From Clostridia bacterium BRH_c25 (lineage in GTDB: Bacteria > Bacillota_A > Clostridia > Lutisporales > Lutisporaceae), in NCBI GenBank assembly GCA_001515955.1, contig LOES01000234.1, forward strand, positions 1 through 19,528: DNA of 19,528 bases. Direction: 5' to 3'. The notes beneath the pieces were generated by a model that saw only the letters and a program-made list of their open reading frames with translations, was not told the DNA's origin and did no database searches. The position numbers were made by a program, and so were the translations under genes. Below, piece by piece: positions 1 to 7,392 of the stretch (position 1 is its first letter; each line of letters opens with the position of its first letter).

Positions 1-273
1 GAGAAGCTCAAAGGGGCTGGGGCAGTTGCTTCAGTATGCACCTCATATATTAATGACAGAGGGGAACTGCTAGATACTGAGCTGAATAAACGCTCAATTG
101 GTCAAACTCTGGACCAGATCAAAAAATGCAAGACAATTGCTCTTGCAATTGGAAACAGCAAGGTTGAGGCTATAAAGGCAGTTCTCTTAGGCGGTTATAT
201 TGATGTGCTTGTTACAAATCTGGAAACAGCACGTGCAATTATAGGTGAAACACAATATAAAGGAGGGTACTGA
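1..273 (+). CDS. SorC-family sugar-responsive transcriptional regulator, C-terminal part (partial)
   Basis: This frame is open from the first base to TGA at 271-273 and gives the last 90 residues. The end carries the typical close of the SorC/DeoR-like sugar-binding effector domain: an SIGQTL segment, IALAIGNSKVEAIKAVLLGG, then YIDVLVTNLETARAII. In this family that C-terminal domain binds a phosphorylated sugar, while a DNA-binding helix-turn-helix sits at the N-terminus, here outside the window. The stop lies one base before the start of the sugar-binding lipoprotein, and that gene's ribosome binding site is inside this coding sequence, so they are co-transcribed. The inferred role is local regulator of the uptake operon, responding to the phosphosugar made by the kinase at 4477. 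Family call is confident; effector unknown. Confidence 0.85.
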   Translation, partial: EKLKGAGAVASVCTSYINDRGELLDTELNKRSIGQTLDQIKKCKTIALAIGNSKVEAIKAVLLGGYIDVLVTNLETARAIIGETQYKGGY

Positions 274-274
274 T

Positions 275-1207
275 ATGAAAAAGTTTTTGGTCGTTGTTTT
301 AGTATTGACACTGGTATTATCCATGGTGGGCTGCAGCGGTTCTTCCGCCCCGGCTTCTCCGGCTTCTGCAAAAAAAGTATCTATTCTCACACCTTATCTC
401 AGTTCTGTAACCACCAACCAAATGGTTGAGGCAATGAAGGCAGGTATGGAGGCCAATGGCATGACAGTTACCGTAGTTGATACCAAAGGGGATTTTGCTC
501 AGCTGGCAAGCCGTATTGAGGATGTTGTTTCTTCCAAGACAGATGCCATTGTACTTGTAAGTGCTGATCCGGGTCAGGTTCAGACACAGCTCCAGGCAGC
601 ATTTGATGCAGGTGTTCCTGTGTTTGGCTGCGACAGCGGATTCATAGATGGAATGATGGTTAATGCAACCAGCGATAACCGTGCAATGGGGGAGATGATT
701 GCCAGATATCTTTTTGAGGATTTGATGGGCAAAAAGGGTACCGTCATTGCACTTACACACCGTCCTCATCCCGGTGTCGTAAAAAGATGTGAGGCCTTTG
801 ACGAGCTTATCAAGGAGTATCCTGACATAAAGCTTATAACTGAACAGCATATTGAGGTTCCCGGCCCAATAGAAAATGCAAGAAAAGTAATGGAGAATCT
901 TATTCTCTCCAACTCCAAAAAAGATTCTGTCACAGCAGTATGGTGTGCATGGGATGAGCCGGCAATCGGTGCAACACAAGCACTGCAGGATGCAGGCAGA
1001 GGAGAAGTAATAGTAACAGGTGTTGACGGCAACAGCCAGGCAATTGAGCTTATAAACCAGGATGCAAATTTGAAGGCAACAGTGGCACAGAACTTTGAAG
1101 GTATGGCGGAGATTGTTGTAAATGAAATGGTAAAGGTGTTTGCAGGAGAAGAGATCAAAAAGGGTGAACAGTATGCACCGGCAACCATTATAACAAAGGC
1201 AAAATAG
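275..1207 (+). CDS. Sugar ABC transporter substrate-binding lipoprotein (RbsB-like, CUT2)
   Basis: 310 aa. The N-terminus is a lipoprotein signal peptide: two lysines, a hydrophobic stretch (residues 4-18) and the lipobox SMVGC with the lipidated Cys at residue 20, so the mature protein is anchored outside the membrane. The rest is a type I periplasmic-binding fold of the ribose/galactose group: KKVSILTPYLSS, a DAIVLVSADPGQVQ segment, PVFGCDSGF, then VIVTGVDGNSQAIELI near the C-terminus. ATG at 275 is preferred over GTG at 245 because AAAGGAGGG (259-267) sits 7 bases before it and the signal peptide begins there. It delivers the ligand to the permease and ATPase encoded next. The sequence does not settle which sugar or polyol is bound. 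Confidence 0.9.
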   Translation: MKKFLVVVLVLTLVLSMVGCSGSSAPASPASAKKVSILTPYLSSVTTNQMVEAMKAGMEANGMTVTVVDTKGDFAQLASRIEDVVSSKTDAIVLVSADPGQVQTQLQAAFDAGVPVFGCDSGFIDGMMVNATSDNRAMGEMIARYLFEDLMGKKGTVIALTHRPHPGVVKRCEAFDELIKEYPDIKLITEQHIEVPGPIENARKVMENLILSNSKKDSVTAVWCAWDEPAIGATQALQDAGRGEVIVTGVDGNSQAIELINQDANLKATVAQNFEGMAEIVVNEMVKVFAGEEIKKGEQYAPATIITKAK

Positions 1208-1248
1208 GACAAAAAGGCAATATAATTTTCGCCAGGGAGGATATGTAA

Positions 1249-2730
1249 ATGCTATTGCAAACCAAGCAATTATGCAAGCAGTTCGGTGGAATGTACGCTT
1301 TAAAGGATGTCGATTTTGAGATATCAGAAGGGGAAATCCATGGACTCGTAGGCGAGAACGGCGCAGGCAAATCCACATTGATCAAGATACTGACAGGGGT
1401 ATACAGCCTTGACAGCGGTGAGGTTTATTGGAACGGGGAGCGTGTAGAACTGCACAATCCCCGTCAGAGCCGAAGTATCGGTATTAATGTTATTCATCAG
1501 GACAGGAATCTTATTCCCGCTTTTAACGGCATAGAGAATATATATTTAGGCCTGGAATATGAGAAAAAATCAGGATTTGCGGTGGACTGGGCAAAAATGA
1601 AAAAAAGAGTGGATGAAGTGATATCAAATCTCGGTGTCGAAATTGACCTGGCACTTCCCGCCTCCGGACTTACTCCGCCACAGCGTACGCTTCTCGAAAT
1701 TGTCCGCGCAATGATGACGGACTGCAAGCTTTTAATATTGGATGAACCCACGGCAGCACTTACTGATAAAGAAGCAGAGCTGCTGTTTGAAACAATAGCC
1801 AGGCTGCAGGCAAAGGGCACGGCAATTCTGTATGTAACCCACAGAATGGATGAAATTTTCAGATTGACTGAACGTGTTACTGTGCTTAAAAACGGTCAGA
1901 GGGTAAATACAGTGCCAAGGGCAGATGTAGACAAAGACAAGCTGATTTCTATGATGACGGATAACTGGGTAAGTGAAAAGATAGACGGTTCCAAAAGCTT
2001 TGGCAAAACCGTGCTGTCTGTGAAGAATATAAGGTCCAGGGACAAAATTGTAAAGAATGCAAGCTTTGAGGTGCGCGCAGGGGAGATATTGGGGATTTTT
2101 GGCTTGGGCGGCAGCGGCAGAACCGAGCTTCTGGAATGCATATACGGATACCGTCATAAGGTTGGAGGCAGTATTGTGCTGGATGGCAAGCTGATTGAGG
2201 AAGGCTCCCCGGAAAACTCTATAAAAAACGGCATGGTGCTCATCTGTGAAGACAGACGGGGAATGGCTCTGGTTGGCTCCCTAAGCGTCAAACAAAATAC
2301 CGTACTTTCCACAATAGACAGCTATGCAAGGCTCGGTGTAGTCAATGAGGCCAGGGAAAAGGCTGACACCCTGGAAAAGATCGCAGCACTTAATATAAAG
2401 ACAGAGGGCCCCGACCAAACAGTATTGCAGCTTTCAGGCGGAAATCAGCAAAAAGTCGTGTTTGCAAAGGCACTGCTTTCCAAGCCCAAGGTTTTGTTGT
2501 GTGATGAACCGACACAAGCAGTTGATGTCAAGACAAGATTTGAGATTCACAAGCTGCTTCGGAAAAAGGCAGAAGAAGGCAATGCGGTGGTGTTTGTCTC
2601 TTCCGACTTAAAAGAGGTTTTGGAAATTGCCGACAACATACAGGTTATGGCAAACGGACATACCAAGGAGCTGTTTAAAAATAACGGTTTGACTGCCGAG
2701 CAGGTTCTTGCCTGTTGCTATGCAGACTGA
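1249..2730 (+). CDS. Sugar ABC transporter ATP-binding protein, two fused nucleotide-binding domains (RbsA/MglA-like)
   Basis: 493 aa, the usual length for RbsA-type double ATPases. The first domain has a canonical Walker A (GENGAGKST, residues 35-43), a degenerate signature region (SGLTPPQRTLLEIVRA) and Walker B LLILDEPTAAL. The second has the degenerate P-loop normal for this family (GLGGSGRTEL), a full LSGGNQQKVVFAKAL signature and Walker B VLLCDEPTQAVDV. The last motif reads QAVDV where most relatives have RG-I/V-DV, a small deviation. ATG at 1249 follows AGGGAGG (1234-1240). It energises import by the adjacent permease on the inner membrane face. Spacing of 41 bases from the binding protein and direct abutment with the permease gene indicate one operon. 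Confidence 0.92.
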   Translation: MLLQTKQLCKQFGGMYALKDVDFEISEGEIHGLVGENGAGKSTLIKILTGVYSLDSGEVYWNGERVELHNPRQSRSIGINVIHQDRNLIPAFNGIENIYLGLEYEKKSGFAVDWAKMKKRVDEVISNLGVEIDLALPASGLTPPQRTLLEIVRAMMTDCKLLILDEPTAALTDKEAELLFETIARLQAKGTAILYVTHRMDEIFRLTERVTVLKNGQRVNTVPRADVDKDKLISMMTDNWVSEKIDGSKSFGKTVLSVKNIRSRDKIVKNASFEVRAGEILGIFGLGGSGRTELLECIYGYRHKVGGSIVLDGKLIEEGSPENSIKNGMVLICEDRRGMALVGSLSVKQNTVLSTIDSYARLGVVNEAREKADTLEKIAALNIKTEGPDQTVLQLSGGNQQKVVFAKALLSKPKVLLCDEPTQAVDVKTRFEIHKLLRKKAEEGNAVVFVSSDLKEVLEIADNIQVMANGHTKELFKNNGLTAEQVLACCYAD

Positions 2731-2751
2731 TTGGAAGGAGCTATTTCAATT

Positions 2752-3705
2752 ATGAAGAATAAAATTAACCTTTCAGACTTGCTGAAAGCCTATGGGACTA
2801 TTTTTGCAGGTATTATAATAGTAATTGGTTTTAGTATTTTAAGACCGGATGCTTTCTTTACAGTTGGCAACCTTATCAATATTACAAGACAGATTTCACT
2901 GCTGGTCGTAATTGCATTGGGTGCAACCCTGGTTATGTGTGTGGATGAATTTGACCTGTCGGTTGGTGCATTGGCAAGCCTCGGGGGAGTTATTGCCGCT
3001 AAAATGGCTGTAGCAGGTTTTCCGATTATTATATGCTTTACAGCACCTGTAGCCATATGCTTTGTTATCGGGCTGATAAACGGATGGATTGTCACAAAAT
3101 TCAAGGTGCTCTCTTTTATTACAACTCTTGCAATGAGCACTATTCTGGGTGGGTTCACCTTCTGGTTTACAGGTGGTGCAACAGTATTTCAGAACATCCC
3201 CAAAAGCTTTACGGTTGTAGGCTCCAAAAGCATACTGGGTATTCCCATGCTATCGATTATAATGGTGCTGCTTACGGTGCTGTTCTGGTTCATCATGCGT
3301 CATACAGCCTTTGGCAGGAAGCTGTACGCCATCGGAGGCAATGAAGCTGCTTCCCTGGTTTCCGGTATTGATGTAAAGAAATATAAAAACCTTGCTTTTG
3401 CATTATGTGCAGCACTTGCTGCCTTAACAGGTGTTATGATGGCTTCGCGCCTTGGTTCTGCACATCCCACAGGGGGGGATGGCCTGTTCCTGCAATCCTA
3501 TGCGGCTGCATTTCTTGGCAGGACTGTATTTAAAGAGGGGGTTCCAAATATCTGGGGCACCTTTGCAGGTGCGGCAATTCTGGGAATACTTGCAAACGGT
3601 CTGACTATTATGCAGGTGCCGACCTTTATGCAGGATTTGCTGACGGGCTGTATTATTATTCTGGCAGTAGTCGTACAAAAAATAGGACGTGGTGATTTCA
3701 AGTGA
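2752..3705 (+). CDS. Sugar ABC transporter permease (RbsC-like)
   Basis: 317 aa, highly hydrophobic, with about eight to ten membrane segments. The family motif of CUT2 permeases is clear near the N-terminus: IALGATLVMCVDEFDLSVG followed by ALASLGGVIAA. The C-terminal part (LFLQSYAAAFLGRTVFKEG, then WGTFAGAAILGILANGLTIM) is also typical. There is only one permease gene, so a homodimer is expected, as for RbsC. I chose ATG at 2752, with GGAAGGAG at 2733-2740, rather than TTG at 2731, which lies before that ribosome binding site. The 3' end overlaps the next gene by four bases (GTGA at 3702-3705), a sign of translational coupling. Confidence 0.9.
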   Translation: MKNKINLSDLLKAYGTIFAGIIIVIGFSILRPDAFFTVGNLINITRQISLLVVIALGATLVMCVDEFDLSVGALASLGGVIAAKMAVAGFPIIICFTAPVAICFVIGLINGWIVTKFKVLSFITTLAMSTILGGFTFWFTGGATVFQNIPKSFTVVGSKSILGIPMLSIIMVLLTVLFWFIMRHTAFGRKLYAIGGNEAASLVSGIDVKKYKNLAFALCAALAALTGVMMASRLGSAHPTGGDGLFLQSYAAAFLGRTVFKEGVPNIWGTFAGAAILGILANGLTIMQVPTFMQDLLTGCIIILAVVVQKIGRGDFK

Positions 3706-4499
3706 AGAAAATATTATCCAAACGCAATATAAATGCAACAAAAGACGGAAAAAAACTGCTGGTAGGCTATCTCCTTGCGGGCTACCCACAAAAGGAAGGT
3801 TTCTTGAAGCTTACCACTGATTGTGAGGCTGCAGGGGTTGACATCTTTGAGATTGGCTTTCCCTCAGCAGACCCATCCAGTGACGGTGAAGTAATCCAAA
3901 AGGCACATCAAAGGATAGATGCTTCGGTCTGCAGCGATGTAGAATACTGGAGGGCAATAAGAAATGCTATTACAAAACCCATATGGGTAATGGGTTATAA
4001 ACGGGATTTGATAGATACGGGAATTTATAGAATTCTGGCACAAAAGGGATTAATAGATGCATTGGTGATACCTGATATAAGCTTTCAAGAACGTCAAAAG
4101 CTAAGTGAGGAGCTTTCTTCTTATAGTGTGGATATAGTAGGTTTCGTCAATCCGGATATGCAGGATGATGAGCTGGAGGAATGCTTTTCCAATACGGCAC
4201 TTGTTTATCAGCAGCTTTATGCAGGTCCGACAGGGATGTCTGTAGTATCCGATGATTTTATTGAGATATTGAAAAAAGCTCACAAATACGAGCATGTTAA
4301 AGTTTTTGCCGGATTTGGAATCAGTACGCCCCAGCGTGTCAGACAGCTGCTGGCCAGCGGCTTCGAAGGGGCGATAGTCGGTACGGCCATGATCAGGAAG
4401 CTGAACGAATCAGAGCAGGAGCTGATAGCTTTTGTTAAAGAGCTTAATTCTTCAGCCCAAAAGGCAGGTGAAAGAAATGCAGTATATTGCAACCTTTGA
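3702..4499 (+). CDS. TrpA-like TIM-barrel lyase in a sugar operon (tryptophan synthase alpha family)
   Basis: 265 aa, the normal size of tryptophan synthase alpha subunits. Visible family features are LLVGYLLAGYP at the N-terminus, FEIGFPSADPSSDG, the LYAGPTGMS loop, and the phosphate-binding AGFGISTPQRV segment followed by GAIVGTAMIRK. Both TrpA catalytic acids have counterparts: Glu50 (Glu49 in E. coli) and Asp61 (Asp60). TrpA splits indole-3-glycerol phosphate into indole and glyceraldehyde 3-phosphate by a retro-aldol reaction. Here there is no trpB, trpC or trpF beside it; instead it lies between a sugar permease (4-base overlap) and a sugar kinase (23-base overlap). I infer a retro-aldolase acting on the phosphorylated sugar, releasing glyceraldehyde 3-phosphate. 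A genuine but displaced trpA cannot be excluded. GTG start. Confidence 0.82.
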   Translation: MKKILSKRNINATKDGKKLLVGYLLAGYPQKEGFLKLTTDCEAAGVDIFEIGFPSADPSSDGEVIQKAHQRIDASVCSDVEYWRAIRNAITKPIWVMGYKRDLIDTGIYRILAQKGLIDALVIPDISFQERQKLSEELSSYSVDIVGFVNPDMQDDELEECFSNTALVYQQLYAGPTGMSVVSDDFIEILKKAHKYEHVKVFAGFGISTPQRVRQLLASGFEGAIVGTAMIRKLNESEQELIAFVKELNSSAQKAGERNAVYCNL

Positions 4500-5955
4500 T
4501 ATCGGTACAACTGCAGTAAAGGGTGTTTTGGTTTCCATTGAAGGCACTCCTGTTTTCACAAAGAGTATAAATATTGAAACGGTATTCCAGGGGGATTTTA
4601 AGGAGCAGCGTCCTCTTGACTGGTATCAGGCATTTTGCATGATTTCAAAAGAGTTTTTTGCCAATGGATATAATCCGGCAGATATTATTGGGATTGTGAT
4701 GAGCGGACAGATGCAGGACCTGATACCCGTGAATAAGGAAGGCCTGCCTGTTTGCAATGCCATTCTCTATTCTGACGGCAGAGCCGGGAAGCAGGCCAAA
4801 GAGATTGCGGAGCTTGTGGGGTTAGAGTATATAGTAAAAGGTACAGGAAACAATTTTGATGGTTCCTTGCCATTTCCAAAGCTTTTATGGTTAAAACAAA
4901 ACCGCTTCAATGCTTATCAAAGCACTGTCAAGGTATTGATAAGCTCCAAGGACTATGTGATTTTACAGTTGACAGGATGCTTTGTCACTGATGTAACAAC
5001 CGCAGCAACAGCGGGTTTAATGGATATTCATAAAAAATGCTGGAATACTGAATGGACAGCTGCTGCCGGAATTGATGCTTCCAAGCTGCCCCACCTGCTC
5101 TATGCCGAAGAGCAGGCAGGCCTGGTAACGGATAAAGCAGCTTCAGAGACCGGATACTCAGCAGGTACGCCTGTTTATGCAGGTGCAGGGGATGCAGGTG
5201 CGACTACCTTGGCAAGCGGAATTGCGTCAGAGGGTGAATTCAATATTAATTTAGGCACATCAGGCTGGGTTGCATGTGTATCCTCTGAGGTTCTTGCAAA
5301 GGAGAATGTTTTTAATCTCGCTGCAATGCCCAAAAATGTTTATATCAACGTAGTTCCTTTTTATAATGCCGGCAATGTACATAAATGGATCAGCAATACC
5401 TTGACAAAAGATGAAGAGCAGAGCAGAAAGTATGAGTACATTGACAGGCTTCTGGAACAAAGTGTTCCGGGCAGCCATGGGGTGATGTTCCTGCCATACC
5501 TGGCAGGTGAACGCTTTCCCGTTGTAGATACACAGATCAGAGGCGGGTTTGCAGGGATTAGCCCTGAGACCACCAAGCAGGATATGGCCCGTGCCTGCCT
5601 GGAAGGGGTAGCTTTTTCCATCCGGCAGGGCATTGAAAGTATTGGCCGCAAGCCATCCAAAATTTCTTTGATCGGTGGTGGGGCACAGGTCAGAGTATGG
5701 TGTCAGATTTTTGCCGATATACTGGGCCACGAGGTTCTGGTATATAACAATTCAGAGTATTTACCTGCTATGGCAATTGCAGCAGCTGTGCTGGTTGCAC
5801 AGGGAGTGATTCCGGATTATCACAAATTCACAGAGTCTCTGCAGCAGTCGTACGGCTGCACATGCTACAAGCCGGATCCCTCAGCAGCAGAGCTCATGAA
5901 TAAAACCTACGAAAGATACCGCAGCATCTACCCTGCATTTAAAGAGATCAGGTAG
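4477..5955 (+). CDS. FGGY-family carbohydrate kinase (xylulokinase-like)
   Basis: 492 aa, the usual length for FGGY kinases. The phosphate-1 motif FDIGTTAVKG is at residues 7-16. Later come VYAGAGDAGATTLASG with the likely catalytic Asp, the NLGTSGWV segment of the ATP site, GGFAGISPETTKQDMARACLEG and ISLIGGGAQVRVWCQIFADILG, all characteristic of the XylB/LsrK/GlpK group. It should transfer the ATP gamma-phosphate to a hydroxyl of a ketose or related polyol in the cytoplasm. ATG at 4477 is chosen over TTG at 4432 because DIGTT normally falls within the first ten residues and AGGTGA (4465-4470) precedes it. It overlaps the TrpA-like gene by 23 bases and is the last gene before a terminator. 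Substrate specificity is not evident. Confidence 0.88.
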   Translation: MQYIATFDIGTTAVKGVLVSIEGTPVFTKSINIETVFQGDFKEQRPLDWYQAFCMISKEFFANGYNPADIIGIVMSGQMQDLIPVNKEGLPVCNAILYSDGRAGKQAKEIAELVGLEYIVKGTGNNFDGSLPFPKLLWLKQNRFNAYQSTVKVLISSKDYVILQLTGCFVTDVTTAATAGLMDIHKKCWNTEWTAAAGIDASKLPHLLYAEEQAGLVTDKAASETGYSAGTPVYAGAGDAGATTLASGIASEGEFNINLGTSGWVACVSSEVLAKENVFNLAAMPKNVYINVVPFYNAGNVHKWISNTLTKDEEQSRKYEYIDRLLEQSVPGSHGVMFLPYLAGERFPVVDTQIRGGFAGISPETTKQDMARACLEGVAFSIRQGIESIGRKPSKISLIGGGAQVRVWCQIFADILGHEVLVYNNSEYLPAMAIAAAVLVAQGVIPDYHKFTESLQQSYGCTCYKPDPSAAELMNKTYERYRSIYPAFKEIR

Positions 5956-5998
5956 AAAAGAGGCGGGACCGGAAAGTATATCCGGCCCCGTCTCTTTT
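5956..5998 (+). terminator. Rho-independent terminator of the sugar operon
   Basis: The arm AAAAGAGGCGGGACCGG (5956-5972) pairs with CCGGCCCCGTCTCTTTT (5982-5998) around a 9-base loop, with one G-U pair and one mismatch. The hairpin starts right after the kinase stop codon and ends in a T run, closing the operon. The A-rich left end means it may also act on the opposite strand. Confidence 0.85.
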
Positions 5999-6063
5999 CT
6001 ATATATTAAATTCCTGAACACCGAATTGAAATGCATCCTAATATACATCCTATATTACAGAAG

Positions 6064-6072
6064 TGATATAAT
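6064..6072 (+). promoter_or_regulatory. Extended -10 promoter (sigma-A type) for the patatin-like gene
   Basis: TGATATAAT matches the extended -10 element TGnTATAAT exactly. No good -35 hexamer is seen 16-18 bases upstream, which is acceptable for extended -10 promoters. The predicted start of transcription is near 6079-6080, about 43 bases before the ATG at 6123, and the element lies just after the terminator of the preceding operon. Confidence 0.6.
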
Positions 6073-6122
6073 ATATATAAGGTATATCCGGTGAGAACGG
6101 GGACAATTTCAGGAAGGGTGGC

Positions 6123-7343
6123 ATGCTTATGTTTGGTCTTGCGTTGGAGGGTGGAGGCGTAAAGGGCGCCTTCCATATGGGCGCGGTAAAGGCTTTGCTT
6201 GAAGAGGGGTATGAGTTTGGAGGAGTGACAGGTACATCAATAGGAGCTTTGAATGGAGCGATAATTGCACAGGGGGATTTTGAGGCCGGATACAGACTCT
6301 GGGAAGGCATGGATGCTCCATTACTGTTCGATATTGAAGAGAAACAATACAGAAAGCTGATCGACAGACGGATCGACAAGGAATTATTGCTCAAGCTGGC
6401 TGCCAGGATGGGGGAAATAATTGAGAATAAGGGTATTGATACCGTAAAAATGCGGCAGGTGGTGGAAAGTATAGTGGATGAGGAAAAGCTCCGAAGATCG
6501 GTTACCGATTTTGGCCTTGTAACGGTTTCCATTACTGACTTGAAGCCTCTTGAGCTTTACAAGGAGGATATTCCCGAAGGCAGAATGATAGATTATCTTA
6601 TGGCAAGCGCCAGCTTTCCAGGCTTTAAACTGAATCCCATAGGAAACAAGTATTTTATAGATGGTGCTTTCTATGATAATTGCCCGGTCAATCTTCTCGC
6701 AAGGAAGGGCTACAAGGAGATTATTGCTGTAAGGACCTTGGGGCCGGGTATAATTCAAAATGTAAAGTACCGCAATTTGAAAATTACTAATATAATTCCC
6801 TCTGAAGATCTTGGAATGCCCCTGGATTTCAACAGGGAGCTTATAAACAGGAATCTGCAGATGGGTTACTATGATACAATGCGAAGCTTGAAGAGCTTGA
6901 GAGGCAAAGGTTACTATATAATACCGCAAAATGAGGATACAGCATTTGATATTTTCTGCAAGCTTCCCGATACACTTGTGAATAGTCTGGGAAAACTCTT
7001 TAAAATGAAGGAAATGCCGGCCAAAAGAATGTTGTTTGAAAGTATCATTCCGGAGCTGGCCAATTTATCAGGCTTAAAGGCAGACGCAGAATATCAGGAT
7101 ATACTCATAGGCTTGCTGGAAGTACTAGCTGAAGATAGCGGAGTGAAGAAGTATAAGATATACTCATTGGAGGAGTTTGTAGGGGAGATAGAAACAAACA
7201 GTAAGGTATATGTAAAAAAAACAAGCCTGAAAATGAACGCCGGCCTTAACAAAAAATTGACTGACGTATTAAGAGGAAAGCATGGATTAAGAGAAGCAGC
7301 AAAGAGAATTTTTGATGTGATTTGTGTTATGGATTTGATTTAA
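6123..7343 (+). CDS. Patatin-like phospholipase / acyl hydrolase (RssA-like)
   Basis: 406 aa. The patatin catalytic set is complete: oxyanion-hole motif EGGGVKGAFHMGA (Gly10-Gly15), nucleophile elbow GTSIG with Ser39, and the DGA motif FIDGAFYDNCP with Asp180, forming the Ser-Asp dyad. No signal peptide or membrane segment is visible, so it is probably cytosolic or peripheral. The family hydrolyses acyl esters of phospholipids or lysophospholipids; the exact substrate is not predictable. The patatin domain fills roughly residues 5-205. The C-terminal 200 residues are lysine-rich and helical with no motif I recognise. The gene stands alone behind its own promoter; the sigma-54 activator begins 49 bases downstream and may be partly read through. 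Confidence 0.88.
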   Translation: MLMFGLALEGGGVKGAFHMGAVKALLEEGYEFGGVTGTSIGALNGAIIAQGDFEAGYRLWEGMDAPLLFDIEEKQYRKLIDRRIDKELLLKLAARMGEIIENKGIDTVKMRQVVESIVDEEKLRRSVTDFGLVTVSITDLKPLELYKEDIPEGRMIDYLMASASFPGFKLNPIGNKYFIDGAFYDNCPVNLLARKGYKEIIAVRTLGPGIIQNVKYRNLKITNIIPSEDLGMPLDFNRELINRNLQMGYYDTMRSLKSLRGKGYYIIPQNEDTAFDIFCKLPDTLVNSLGKLFKMKEMPAKRMLFESIIPELANLSGLKADAEYQDILIGLLEVLAEDSGVKKYKIYSLEEFVGEIETNSKVYVKKTSLKMNAGLNKKLTDVLRGKHGLREAAKRIFDVICVMDLI

Positions 7344-7366
7344 AATCTTATAGATATGATTTTTTG
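7342..7366 (+). terminator. Possible weak terminator after the patatin-like gene
   Basis: AAAATC (7342-7347) pairs with GATTTT (7359-7364), with three more pairs inside across a T-T mismatch, and two further T residues follow. The stem is short and AT-only, so it is weak at best and may allow read-through into the activator gene. Confidence 0.3.
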
Positions 7367-7392
7367 TATATGATAAAGGGGAGATGCCTGTA

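Noticed and set aside
1221..1226. TATAAT between the binding-protein and ATPase genes
   Set aside because: No -35 hexamer or TGn extension accompanies it, and the genes are otherwise tightly arranged as one operon.
317..1378. Long open frame on the minus strand (353 codons) across the binding-protein gene
   Set aside because: It is antisense to a clear lipoprotein gene, is rich in Cys, His and Tyr without any domain pattern, and has no ribosome binding site. It is a by-product of codon use on the plus strand.
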